DNA from: Bacteroidales bacterium
Lineage (GTDB): Bacteria; Bacteroidota; Bacteroidia; Bacteroidales; UBA932
Reading direction: 5' to 3'
Length of the DNA stretch: 43,058 nt
Assembly: GCA_020026355.1 (NCBI GenBank)
Contig: JAHHQP010000014.1
Location: 1 to 43,058 of the forward strand
A program made the translations under genes and the position numbers. Shown here piece by piece: positions 24,957-34,200 of the stretch (positions are counted from its first letter, which is position 1; each line of letters starts with the position of its first letter). The notes beneath the pieces are model-generated. The model had not been told where the DNA came from, did not search any database, and saw only the letters and a list, made by a program, of their open reading frames with translations.

Positions 24957-26462
24957 TTAGTTTAAAGGTTGCTCCTCCTGTTCTGTTCCTTCCGGCCCTT
25001 TCTTGATGGCCCTGATGAGGATGCGCAGCTCCACGATGAGGAAGAACGTGAAGATGGCCAGGAAAATGAAGAAAGTCGTCTGTACTGCGGTGACGCTGGC
25101 GCTGGTGACGGCGGCATTGACCGGCAGGATGTCCTGGATGGCCCATGGCTGACGTCCGACTTCGCACAGCATCCAGCCGGCCTGGCCGGCGATGTAGACG
25201 AACGGGATGGAGAGCAGTCCGGTCCACTGGAGCCATTTCATCCGTTCGATCTTGTTCTTGCGCTCGAACCACCAGACAAGGATCATCACCAGCAGCAGGA
25301 GAGTTCCGATGCCTACCATGATACGGAAGGTCCAGAAGAGGACCGGTACGGACGGCACGGCATCCTCCGGCTTGTCCAGGTAAGCATAGCCGAAATATTG
25401 CTGGTGCTCGCGCAGCTGAGCTCTCGCGACTGCTGCGATGCTGTCGTTGATCCCGACATTCTCGCGGTAAATCTTGAAAGCTTCGAGAGCCGCCTGACCC
25501 TGAGCCATCTTTTCCTGTACGGAAGGGAAGGTCTCTCCCTCCGGAGTGGTGTAGCCATCGATCAGATCGTTGATGCCCGGTACATATCCGTCCAGATCAT
25601 GGGTGGCCAGAATGGAAAGCATGCCCGGGATTTCCACGCCCGGCACGATGGAGAACGGTGCTCGCTGGCCTCCGTCCTTCAGCCCTTCCGCCGCAGCCAG
25701 TTTCATCGGCTGGTATCTGCCCATCTGGACACCGGAAATGTCTCCGGAGAAGATGACGGCCACGGTACCGATGATACCGATGATGGAGGCGATCCTGATG
25801 CTGGCTTTCGCGAATCTGACCTGACGTTTCTTCAGGAGATACCAGCAGCTGATGCCGATCACGAAGACCGCCCCGGTCATCCAGCCGCTGAAGACGCTAT
25901 GGAAGAACTTGCTGACAGCGGAAGGGTTGCCTGCAACCGCCCAGAAATCCACCATCTCATGCCTTACGGTATCCGGATTGAATTCCATGCCGACCGGATG
26001 CTGCATCCAGCCGTTGGCGATCAGGATCCAGGCTGCGGAAACGGCAGCTCCGATACCGGTCAGCCAGGTTGCCGTCAGATGAAAGCCTTTGCTCACCTTG
26101 TCCCAGCCGAAGAACATCACGGCAAAGAAGGTCGCTTCCATGAAGAAAGCGAAAATACCTTCTATGGCCAGCGGCGCTCCGAAAATGTCCCCGACGAACC
26201 AGGAATAGTTGCTCCAGTTCGTGCCGAATTCAAACTCCAGGATGATGCCGGTCGCGATGCCGACAGCGAAGTTGATGGCGAAGAGCTTCATCCAGAACTT
26301 CGCGGTCTTCTTCCAGAATTCATCTTTCTTGATTACCCACATGGTCTCCATGACGGCCATGATGATGGCCAGTCCCAAGGTCAATGGGACAAAAAGCCAG
26401 TGGTAGCCGGCAGTCAAGGCGAATTGCGCTCTCGACCACCCTATCAGTGCTTCTTCTATCAT
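24957..26462 (-). CDS. cydA: Cytochrome bd quinol oxidase subunit I
   Basis: A 501-residue heme-carrying subunit of cytochrome bd oxidase. Expected ligands are present: H21 (AGYHWLFVPLT) and H188 (FFHSVFSGW) as heme axial ligands, and R380-x-M382 in FWTFRIMVGIG matching the E. coli Arg391/Met393 pair. Also present are E101 and E109 in the proton path, the quinol-site K254 and E259 (PMKLAAAEG), and the GRQPW signature at 436-440. The Q-loop between residues about 255 and 370 is long, with an insert rich in Gln, Ala and Glu. It overlaps the upstream DUF4492 gene by four bases and is followed by cydB, so the three form one operon reading on the minus strand. Confidence 0.96.
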   Translation of the reverse strand: MIEEALIGWSRAQFALTAGYHWLFVPLTLGLAIIMAVMETMWVIKKDEFWKKTAKFWMKLFAINFAVGIATGIILEFEFGTNWSNYSWFVGDIFGAPLAIEGIFAFFMEATFFAVMFFGWDKVSKGFHLTATWLTGIGAAVSAAWILIANGWMQHPVGMEFNPDTVRHEMVDFWAVAGNPSAVSKFFHSVFSGWMTGAVFVIGISCWYLLKKRQVRFAKASIRIASIIGIIGTVAVIFSGDISGVQMGRYQPMKLAAAEGLKDGGQRAPFSIVPGVEIPGMLSILATHDLDGYVPGINDLIDGYTTPEGETFPSVQEKMAQGQAALEAFKIYRENVGINDSIAAVARAQLREHQQYFGYAYLDKPEDAVPSVPVLFWTFRIMVGIGTLLLLVMILVWWFERKNKIERMKWLQWTGLLSIPFVYIAGQAGWMLCEVGRQPWAIQDILPVNAAVTSASVTAVQTTFFIFLAIFTFFLIVELRILIRAIKKGPEGTEQEEQPLN

Positions 26463-26689
26463 ATTTTATCAGATTTAAATTGGATCAGTTCAGTGCCGAC
26501 AGTCTCGCTGCGCTCTTCATCGCTTTTCCCGGCCAGTACCGGCTGGAAGAAGAAGACGCGCAGGATGGCGAAGAGAAGAATGAGTTTCAGCAGAATCAGC
26601 GCCCAGAGCTGCCAGCCCCAGGTCATGTTCCGGAACCCGTCGATATAGAACCGACCGATCCTCATGAAGATGTTCTTCTCGTTAGCCAT
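26459..26689 (-). CDS. DUF4492 small membrane protein at the head of the cyd operon
   Basis: A small protein of about 76 residues with one transmembrane helix (LWALILLKLILLFAILRVFFF) after a conserved IGRFYIDGFRNMTWGWQLW start, recognisable as DUF4492, known as a small neighbour of cydAB in Bacteroidota and some Campylobacterota. Its role is unknown; a bd-oxidase assembly factor or accessory subunit (by analogy with CydX) is an inference from position. Start choice is open. ATG at 26689 (MANEKN) is only 3 bases beyond the -7 box, so transcription would start at or after it. The next ATG at 26662 (MRIGRFYIDGF), preceded by GAGAAG, would fit the promoter better. The stop overlaps the cydA start by four bases. 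Confidence 0.85.
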   Translation of the reverse strand: MANEKNIFMRIGRFYIDGFRNMTWGWQLWALILLKLILLFAILRVFFFQPVLAGKSDEERSETVGTELIQFKSDKI

Positions 26690-26692
26690 GTC

Positions 26693-26700
26693 CAAATATA
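26693..26700 (-). promoter_or_regulatory. -7 box of the DUF4492-cydAB operon
   Basis: The minus strand reads TATATTTG, a full match to TAnnTTTG, in the 36-base gap between the regulator stop and the operon. No clear TTG box lies 19 nt upstream; the region there is an A/T run. Read-through from the LacI-type gene on the same strand is possible. Confidence 0.5.
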
Positions 26701-26731
26701 CTCGTTTTTTTATATAAATGTATAACAGGGA

Positions 26732-27760
26732 TCAATCAGCCTCATGTTCTGAGGTAACATTTTTGACGGAATCCCTCAAGATCATATCCGGTGTCAATTC
26801 AAGGTGGCTGTTGTTGTGTCTGTTTTCCTTGATGTTCTCGAAAAGCATCTTGGTTGCAAGTTTCGCCATTTCTGCTGTTGTCTGTCCGATACGCGTGATT
26901 GCGGGTTGCAGATAATCCAGATAGACGCTGTTGTCGAAGGAAATAATGGAGATATCGTCAGGAATCTTCATCCCAGCTTCTCGGATAGCTTTGATCGAAC
27001 CTAGTACGATTGTGTTGCTCAATGCAAAGATCGCATCCGGTTTTTCTCCATTGGAAAGCAGCAGCTTGGTCTCCAGATAACCGTTCTGGATCGAGAAATC
27101 ATTTCCGATGACATTGATGTTTGCTTCTAGTCCTGCTTCTTTCATCGCGCTGATGTATCCTTTGACGCGTCGCGTGTTTGGCATTGAGGAAATGACACCT
27201 TGTATACAGGTGATTTTCTTGTGCCCATTGCTCAACAGCACTTGTGTCGCCTTGCGTCCTCCAGCATAATTGTTAGTCGTGACGTATGAAATGTTGCTGT
27301 CTTGAAAGTACCGGTCGATCATCACTACAGGGATGGTGGTTTTGTTAATGTCTTCCAGTATGTCCTGGCAATTGCCGGTAGGAGATATGATGATGCCGTC
27401 CACTCTTCTGGAGAGCAAGGAATAGATGCCTTTCTTCTCGTTTTCCTCATTTTCCATATAGTTGATAACCAGAGTGGTGTAATCATTCCGATTCGCTTCT
27501 TCAATGATGACGCTGGCAATGTCGGCAAAATATTGGTTGGATACTGAGGGTAGGATGAGGCCGATTGTGTTCGTTTTCTTTTTCCTTAGATTCTGGGCCA
27601 GTTTGTTCGGTACATAATTGCACTTCTTTGCTTCTGCCAGGATGATTCTCTGTGTTTTTTCATTGATCCTGTATTCGTTACCTTTTCCATTAAGGACGCG
27701 GGAAATGGTCGTAACCGAAATTCCCAGTCGTTCGGCCATGCTTGCAAGAGTTTCTTTCAT
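26732..27760 (-). CDS. LacI-family transcriptional regulator of the ribose/nucleoside locus
   Basis: A 342-residue LacI/GalR-type repressor. The frame extends to 27799, but ATG at 27760 (MKETLASMAERLG) places the helix-turn-helix at residues 4-25 (LASMAERLGISVTTISRVLNG), as in all family members. The hinge helix is at about 48-58 (NKLAQNLRKKK), followed by a periplasmic-binding-protein-like sensor (TIGLILPSVSNQYFADIA to IISFDNSVYLDYLQPAITRIGQ). The insertion GNEYRI after the HTH is common in Bacteroidota members. It is divergent from the decayed nucleoside hydrolase gene, and LacI-type palindromes lie at 27891 and 29271 just behind two -7 boxes. The ligand is probably ribose, a ribose phosphate or a nucleoside. 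Repression is inferred from operator position. Confidence 0.9.
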   Translation of the reverse strand: MKETLASMAERLGISVTTISRVLNGKGNEYRINEKTQRIILAEAKKCNYVPNKLAQNLRKKKTNTIGLILPSVSNQYFADIASVIIEEANRNDYTTLVINYMENEENEKKGIYSLLSRRVDGIIISPTGNCQDILEDINKTTIPVVMIDRYFQDSNISYVTTNNYAGGRKATQVLLSNGHKKITCIQGVISSMPNTRRVKGYISAMKEAGLEANINVIGNDFSIQNGYLETKLLLSNGEKPDAIFALSNTIVLGSIKAIREAGMKIPDDISIISFDNSVYLDYLQPAITRIGQTTAEMAKLATKMLFENIKENRHNNSHLELTPDMILRDSVKNVTSEHEAD

Positions 27761-27822
27761 AACATGTGTTTTATCGTGGCAAATCTGTCTGCTGCGCAAC
27801 AGGTTTCGTATTTGTGCTCTAT

Positions 27823-27834
27823 TTTCAATTGAAA
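27823..27834. promoter_or_regulatory. 12-bp palindrome upstream of the LacI-type gene
   Basis: TTTCAATTGAAA is a perfect palindrome 63 bases upstream of the regulator ATG. It does not match the CAAACG-type operators; a short AT-rich palindrome can occur by chance. Confidence 0.3.
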
Positions 27835-27881
27835 TCCAATGAGATATATTTGAAGGTGTACGAATTTAGTGTTTTTTTCGA

Positions 27882-27902
27882 TATCTTAACGCAAACGTTT
27901 GT
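27882..27902 (+). promoter_or_regulatory. -7-like box and LacI-type operator O1
   Basis: TATCTTAA (27882-27889) is followed after one base by GCAAACGTTTGT (27891-27902), whose core CAAACGTTTG is a perfect 10-bp palindrome of the LacI/GalR type. The same arrangement is repeated in front of ribokinase (29262-29282). Binding here would block the start of the decayed nucleoside hydrolase gene and might affect the divergent regulator gene. Confidence 0.6.
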
Positions 27903-27932
27903 GTAAAATTATTCTAAAAGTCCAGCATTCTC

Positions 27933-29139
27933 ATGAATTCTCGTCTAATAGCGGCTTTCCGCATTTCTTTGACGCTTTCTTTCTTGTTTTTCGCATCAGT
28001 TTCCTGTACTTCTGACCTTGAAAAAAACGCCGAGCCTATTCCAGAAATTGTGATTACTGATCTTTATCACCCTTATAATGACCCTGGTGATAATCTGGAT
28101 CTCATTAATGCTTTCGCTTGGCCTGAGTTGGATTTGCAAGCTGTACTTCTAGACATCACGGATGCTTTCCGTAAGAAAGTTGCTGATTATCCGACACTTT
28201 GGAATGACCCACGAGGTCCACGTGAGGCCGGTTTTGTCCCTCTTCAGTAGTTAAATTACATTTTCAATCGTCAAGTTCCTTGCGCAGTCGGTCCGATGAC
28301 CATGATGAATGGGAAGATGGATCGGATGGAGAATCTTCCGGCATTCCAACAGGGTGCTCTGGATTTGCTTGAACAGGTTTTGGAAACCGCTGATCGTCCT
28401 GTAGAGATCGTTGCATTCGGTTGTGCGAGGATTGTGGCAGTTGACTATAACCGTTATCCTGAACTTATGCTGGAAAAGGTCCGCAAAGTCCATCTTTGTG
28501 CTGGGACGGCGACTTCTGATTACAGAATGGGAAGTGATGCAGGTGCAATGCCATCCCTGGAGGGGAGTGGAATGTCGCTTTGGATCCAGATGCTTTTGTT
28601 AGGGTGCTGGAGTCTGAACTACCGGTCGCTCTTTATCCGTGTGCAGGAATAGATGGGGCGACTGTCAAAGATACGAACACCACTTTTGGGAGTTTATCCG
28701 ATTTAGACTTCGTGCAAGATATGAATCCTCGTTTGCAACAGTATCTTGACTATGTATTCTTACAGAAGCAGCTTCCGGATTGGCTTCGTTCAATGGATGA
28801 TGGCAGTGAGGTCAGAATTGCCCCGGACCGGTATCTACATCCGTTTCCTGTATGGGAAACTCCGGTATGGCTGGAAGTGACTGGTAGGAAAAAATGTTTG
28901 CTCCAGATGGCTCATACCGTCTGCTCAAAGTAGGGGATAGCCCACTCCCCGGAGAAGTGGAGGTGTCCAATGAACTCCGTAAATGTATATTTTATGGTAT
29001 AAGACCAGATGGTCGGTTCCAATTCCGTTATACGGATGAAGATTCGATAAAAGAAATCTTTTATCTATCCGATGTCTCTGAACATGAGCGTGCTTTGCAG
29101 GCTCTTGTTCCTAGTATTTTCGTTTCTATACGTCCGTGA
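27933..29139 (+). pseudogene. Decayed nucleoside hydrolase-family lipoprotein gene
   Basis: The pieces read as one nucleoside hydrolase-like lipoprotein of about 400 residues. The signal peptide and lipobox are at the start (SVSC, C25), then ITDLYHPYNDPGDNLDLINAFA with the Asp-rich metal motif, IVAFGCARIVAVDYNRYPELML, then WNVALDPDAFVRVLESELPVALYP. Three lesions break it. There is an in-frame TAG at 28248-28250. A one-base loss in a G-run near 28565 moves the frame from GAMPSLEG to WNVALDP, and one in an A-run near 28890 moves it from LEVTGRK to MFAPDGSYRLL. Restoring one G and one A would rejoin the frames. The flanking operator and leader are intact. Homopolymer contraction could be biological slippage or sequencing error, but the nonsense codon is harder to explain as error. 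An intact relative lies at 36980. Confidence 0.8.
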
Positions 29140-29171
29140 AATCCACATTTCTAGCAGAGATATGTGACTTC

Positions 29172-29200
29172 TTTGCGCAATATATTGCTATTTGCGCAAA
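29172..29200. promoter_or_regulatory. Cluster of short palindromes upstream of ribokinase
   Basis: GCAATATATTGC (29177-29188) and TTTGCGCAAA (29191-29200) are perfect palindromes, and TTTGCGCAA occurs twice (29172 and 29191). The cluster lies about 75 bases upstream of the ribokinase -7 box and may be a second regulator site. Confidence 0.4.
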
Positions 29201-29261
29201 TGTTTTTATGTGTTTTTCTTAAATAGGTGCTTTTTAAGAAGGTTTTCACTTTTATCTTTTT

Positions 29262-29282
29262 TATATTAGCGCAAACGATTGC
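29262..29282 (+). promoter_or_regulatory. Ribokinase-operon -7 box and LacI-type operator O2
   Basis: TATATTAG (29262-29269, one mismatch to TAnnTTTG) is followed after one base by GCAAACGATTGC (29271-29282), an imperfect palindrome nearly identical to O1. The predicted start lies inside the operator, as expected for repression. The leader to ATG at 29316 is about 40 bases. Confidence 0.6.
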
Positions 29283-29315
29283 ATAATTGACATAAAACTA
29301 ATAAACACATATAAA

Positions 29316-30221
29316 ATGGCTAAATCTGAAATTGTAGTAATCGGTAGCAGCAATACTGACATGACGGTGTTGACGGATAGGCTGCCGAATCCGGGAGAAA
29401 CTGTTCTCGGGGGAAAATTCACAATGGGCCCTGGGGGTAAGGGAGCGAATCAGGCGGTTGCCGTGAATCGTCTAGGTGGACAGGTTTTCTTCATTTCCAA
29501 GGTTGGTAATGACTTGTTCGGAAACAATGCTCTTGCTTATTATAGGAAAGAGGGAATGGAGGTCCACGGGATAAGTTATTCTGAACAACCTTCAGGGATC
29601 GCTCTTATCACCGTTGATGCTCATGCGGAAAACTGCATTGTTGTAGCTTCCGGGGCGAACGATGATTGGAGTCTGGAGGATATAGAAGCTCATCGTTATG
29701 AAATCGAAAATGCATCCATCCTATTGTTGCAGCTTGAAATTCCTGTACCGGTAGTCTTGAGAGCGGCTCAAATTGCTCATGAGGCGGGCGTGTATGTCGT
29801 GCTTAATCCTGCACCTTACTGTCCCTTACCGTCGGAAATCTACAAGTATGTGTCTTTGATCATTCCGAATGAGACAGAAATGTCGTTGATGACAGGTATC
29901 GAAATCTGTGACGGTGAATCCTGTGAAGAGGCACTGGTAAGTTTATCATCTAAAGGAATTCAGGACATTATTGTGACGATGGGTTCCAAAGGTTCATTTG
30001 TACGACATGGAAGCGAATCTAGATTCATTCCTGCACTGAAAGTGAAAGCGGTGGATACGACGGCAGCCGGTGATACTTTCTGTGGAGGTGTCTGTGTCGC
30101 TTTGTCGGAAGGAAAGGAAATTTTTGAGGCGGCGAAATTCGCTACGCTTGCTTCTTCGTTGACCGTACAGAAGATCGGTGCTCAGGAATCCATTCCATAC
30201 CGGAAGGACTTTGAAATCTGA
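29316..30221 (+). CDS. rbsK: Ribokinase (PfkB family)
   Basis: A 301-residue cytosolic sugar kinase that phosphorylates D-ribose to ribose 5-phosphate with ATP. The ribokinase start IVVIGSSNTDMTVLTDRLPNPGETVLGG, the sugar-binding GPGGKGANQAVAVNRLGG (residues 39-55), the nucleotide-binding SKGS segment and the PfkB signature DTTAAGDTF (residues 247-255, catalytic base D253) are all present. The G in the usual GAGD is replaced by A (TAAGD), as in many ribokinases. It is the first gene after operator O2. The permease, SusC/SusD pair and nucleoside hydrolase follow on the same strand with short gaps, which fits ribose salvage from nucleosides; it corresponds to the kinase of the Bacteroides rus locus. 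Confidence 0.93.
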   Translation: MAKSEIVVIGSSNTDMTVLTDRLPNPGETVLGGKFTMGPGGKGANQAVAVNRLGGQVFFISKVGNDLFGNNALAYYRKEGMEVHGISYSEQPSGIALITVDAHAENCIVVASGANDDWSLEDIEAHRYEIENASILLLQLEIPVPVVLRAAQIAHEAGVYVVLNPAPYCPLPSEIYKYVSLIIPNETEMSLMTGIEICDGESCEEALVSLSSKGIQDIIVTMGSKGSFVRHGSESRFIPALKVKAVDTTAAGDTFCGGVCVALSEGKEIFEAAKFATLASSLTVQKIGAQESIPYRKDFEI

Positions 30222-30263
30222 TCACATGCAATTATGTAGTTTAATACACTAAAATCAAATATT

Positions 30264-31277
30264 ATGTTTATCATCAACAGTTATCTGACAGCAGTCATTT
30301 TCTGCTTTGTTACCATGATGTGCTGGGGTTCTTGGGGCAATACCCAGAAACTGGCCTCAAAGAGCTGGAGATATGAACTGTTCTATTGGGACTATGTCAT
30401 CGGAATGGTTCTGTTTTCTTTACTCATCTCCTTTACTATGGGCAGCATCGGTTCTGAAGGCCGCCCGTTCGTTGAAGATTTGTCTCAGGTAAGTCTGGAG
30501 AATCTTGTCAGTGTGCTTCTTGGCGGTGTCATTTTCAATGCATCCAATATACTGCTTTCCGCGTCCACTTCGATCGCGGGTATGTCTGTCGCTTTTCCTT
30601 TGGGAGTCGGTCTTTCCTTGGTGCTGGGTACGATCGTCAACTATGTCGGTGCTCCTAAAGGAAATCCGGTCATCCTTTTCATCGGTGTCGCACTGATTGC
30701 CCTGGCAATCATCTGCAATGGTGTGGCATCAGGTCGAGTACAGCGTAACGGTGATGAACAAGACAAGAATGCAAAGAAAGGAATCGTCCTGGCTCTCATC
30801 GCCGGTATCTTGATGTCTTTCTTCTACCGTTTCGTGGCTGTGGCCATGGATCTTGAGAATTTCTCTGCTCCAGCAGCAGGAAAGCTTACGCCTTATTCGG
30901 CTATCTTCATTTTCTCCATTGGAGTTCTTTTAAGTAATTTCCTGTTCAATACATTGGTCATGAGACATCCGTTCGTTGGAGAAAAAGTATATTACAAGAA
31001 TTATTTCAAGGGTAACTTCAAAACTCATCTTGTAGGTATGCTCGGTGGAGCCATCTGGTGTCTGGGTACAGCATTCAGCTATATCGCTTCAGGTAAGGCC
31101 GGCGCGGCGATTTCCTATGCTTTAGGTCAGGGTGCTCCTATGGTTGCCGCTATCTGGGGCGTCTTTGTATGGAAAGAATTCAAGGGTGCGGACAAGAAGA
31201 CAGCCTTTCTGCTTGGTTTAATGTTCCTGCTGTTTATTTCGGGACTTGGATCCATTATCCTTTCAGGTGGAAATTAA
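30264..31277 (+). CDS. DMT-superfamily sugar permease (RusT-like)
   Basis: A 337-residue inner-membrane permease with about ten predicted helices. The start FVTMMCWGSWGNTQKLASKSWRYELFYWDY is distinctive and resembles ureide-permease/GRP-type members of the drug/metabolite transporter superfamily. Further helices (VLLGGVIFNASNILLSASTSIAGMSVAFPLGVGLSLVLG and ASGKAGAAISYALGQGAPMVAAIWGVFVWKE) fit the same fold. It lies between ribokinase and susC. In the rus locus a transporter at this position carries ribose across the inner membrane, and I infer the same substrate here. Uptake of a nucleoside or ribose-containing product is an alternative. Gap to ribokinase is 42 bases and to susC 14. Confidence 0.8.
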   Translation: MFIINSYLTAVIFCFVTMMCWGSWGNTQKLASKSWRYELFYWDYVIGMVLFSLLISFTMGSIGSEGRPFVEDLSQVSLENLVSVLLGGVIFNASNILLSASTSIAGMSVAFPLGVGLSLVLGTIVNYVGAPKGNPVILFIGVALIALAIICNGVASGRVQRNGDEQDKNAKKGIVLALIAGILMSFFYRFVAVAMDLENFSAPAAGKLTPYSAIFIFSIGVLLSNFLFNTLVMRHPFVGEKVYYKNYFKGNFKTHLVGMLGGAIWCLGTAFSYIASGKAGAAISYALGQGAPMVAAIWGVFVWKEFKGADKKTAFLLGLMFLLFISGLGSIILSGGN

Positions 31278-31291
31278 AAATATTCTTTGCT

Positions 31292-34200
31292 ATGAACACG
31301 AAACAATCAACCAAACTTCATTCAAATGTCTGGAGGAAATTTTTCTCCTTCATTTTGTTTGCGTGTGCCGGTGTACTTTCCGGTCATGCGCAGAATGTGA
31401 TCACCGGTACTGTTCTTGATGAGAACGGTGAGGTGATGCCTGGTGTCTCTGTTGTCACCGAAGTCAATGGGGAATTGAAAGGAACATCAACGGATATTGA
31501 TGGTAAATACAGCATCAGCGTAGAGATAGGAAATGTTCTGGAATTCTCATCAATCGGATATGTGAGCCAGAAAGTCGTTGTTCGAGGCAATGCTGCGATC
31601 AATGTCGTCCTTGAACCGGATACCAAACTTCTTGATGAAGTGGTCGTTGTCGGTTATGGTAGTGTAAAGAAGAAGGATATTCTAGGTTCTGTAGCGACGG
31701 TACGTGGAAATGATCTTGCAGAACGGAATACCGGTGGCGTTGTGGAATCCATGCGTGGCTTGACTCCAGGTGTGAAGATTACTTCTAGCGGTCAACCGGG
31801 CAGTAACGCTTCTATCGTCATTCGTGGTTTGGGCAGTTTGACCAACAATAATCCTCTCTTTATCATCGATGGCAGTTATGGTGGAAGCGAAATGGGAGTC
31901 AATGTAGAAGATATCGAGTCCATTCAGGTCTTGAAAGATGCATCATCGGCTGCCATCTATGGATCTCGTGCGGCAAATGGTGTAGTCATCATAACGACCA
32001 AGCAAGGTAAGGCCGGAAGAATGAAGGTCAAGTTTGACGGTCACGTCACGTTGAACTGGATGCCGAGATATGACCTGATGGATGCGGAGACCTATAAACT
32101 ATATGACGACCGAGCTTATGCGGAAGCAATGCTTAAGGGGGTAGAGTCGGTGAAGAAATATCAGAATCATTATGATGGCAATACTGATTGGCAGAATGAA
32201 ATGGTCGGATTGGGTATTCTTCAGAACTACAACGTTTCTTTTTCTGGTGGTCGTGAATCCTTGAAGTATTATACCTCGGTGAATCATATGAACGATAAAG
32301 GAGCCGTCGGTGGAACTGGATACAGGAAATATGGCTTCCGAGTGAACACTTCCGGAAAGAAAGGAGTGTTTTCTTATGGAGAGAACCTGTTCTATACCAA
32401 GTCCAGCCGGAATTACCTTCAAGGCAATCCATGGGCCGAATTCATCGGCACGCCACCGACAATTCCGGTACTTGATCCGGCTCATCCGGGCGGTTTCGGT
32501 TATGGTGATGTGAACAGGGCGAATTCCTATGGCATCAATCCTGTCGCTCACCAGAAGCTTGTCAATGATGTCAACGACGAGGAATATCTCTATGCCAACA
32601 TTTATGGACAGTTGAATTTCATCGATATGTTCGAGGCGAAGGTCAATGTTTCCTGCAAAAGCTATTTCGGAACGACCGATACGCTCCGGAAGAAAGGCAG
32701 CTGGACTATGGGACAGGGAGATGATGCCGCCTATATCGGATACAGAAGTGCAAAGCATACTGACTTTGTCGTTGATCAGACCTATCGTTTCTATCATGTT
32801 TTCGGTAAGCATGACATCAATGCCATGCTCGGTATGACTTATAACAAGTTTCATGAGGATTACAGATGGATCACGAAACTGGATCCTCTTATGGTCGGTG
32901 ACAAATATATCACGTCCTTGGATTCATGTACCGGCACGACAACCGCTGGTGGCAGTTACGGAGAGGCAGCCATGATCTCTTATTTCGGCAGGATCAATTA
33001 TGCTTATGATAACAGGTATCTCATTCAGCTGACCGGCCGTCGTGACGGCACTTCCAGACTGCCGAAGAAAACCCGTTGGGGAAATTTCTTCTCGGCTTCT
33101 TTAGGATGGAGAATCAGTGGGGAAGAGTTTTTCAATGTACCGGAAATCGACGAACTCAAACTGAGAGTCAATTACGGAACGCTTGGAAACAGCAGTATCG
33201 GGTTCTGGGATTATCAATCCATCATCAATACGGCACCGAGAGCGATCATGGGTGCGGATGAAAATCAATCCATAGGTATGATCCAGTCCAAACTCACGAA
33301 CAATGATCTCGCCTGGGAGAAAAAGACTACGGCCAATGTCGGTCTTGATCTGGGTGCTCTCGGACAACGTTTCAATGCTACTCTCGATTATTTCTACTCA
33401 AAGAGTGATGATCTTCTTCTTTATTTGCCGATACTTCAGACCTCAGGCAATGAAGGAGGTAATCCTGCAGTGAATGCTGGTAGCCTTTCAAACCAAGGTT
33501 TTGAAATGCAGGTCGGCTGGAATGATACTATCGGAGATTTCAACTACCATGCAGGGTTGAACATGTCTTATGTCAAGAATAAGATTCATGATCTTGGTTA
33601 CAAGCAGACGGTCCACTATACTAGTCTGGCAAAATCTGAAATCGGGCAGTCTCTCGGCATGTTTTATCTATATAAGATGAATGGTATTTTTCAGAATCAG
33701 GACGAAATTGACAGTCATGTGAATTCAGAAGGTATTGTTATCCAGCCAGATGCACGTCCAGGTGATATTATTTATGATGATTATAACGATGACGGTAAGA
33801 TTTCTTCGGAGGACCGCCAGATTGTAGGAAATCCGTGGCCGAAGCTGGAAATGGGCTTTAGCTTCGGTGTCGCATATAAGGGCTTCAGTTTCGATTTCAA
33901 CGGTTACGGTCGTTTCGGTCAGACGGTCTACAACGGGGCTAAAGCCGCAGCCGGTGATTTCTCAGGAAACCAGAACAATTTCAATTCTTATCGCCCATGG
34001 ACGCAGGAATGTCCATCATTTGACACTCCTCGTATGGTTTACGGTGATTCCCGCAACAGCCGAGGCGATCAGAGCCGATGGCTTGAAGATGGCTCTTTCT
34101 TCAGAATCAGCGATATGACTTTTGCTTATACGCTTCCTTCCGGTGCTGTCAGCAAAATTTATTTCGAGAACATCAAGTTCTCTGTTACCTTGAAGAATCT

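Noticed and set aside
24969..26648. A 559-codon open frame antisense to cydA
   Set aside because: cydA is unambiguous. The antisense product is rich in Asp/His/Glu with no recognisable domain.
31169..31291. Upstream extension of the SusC reading frame into the permease gene
   Set aside because: The extra 41 residues are a shadow of permease codons; the signal peptide starts at ATG 31292.
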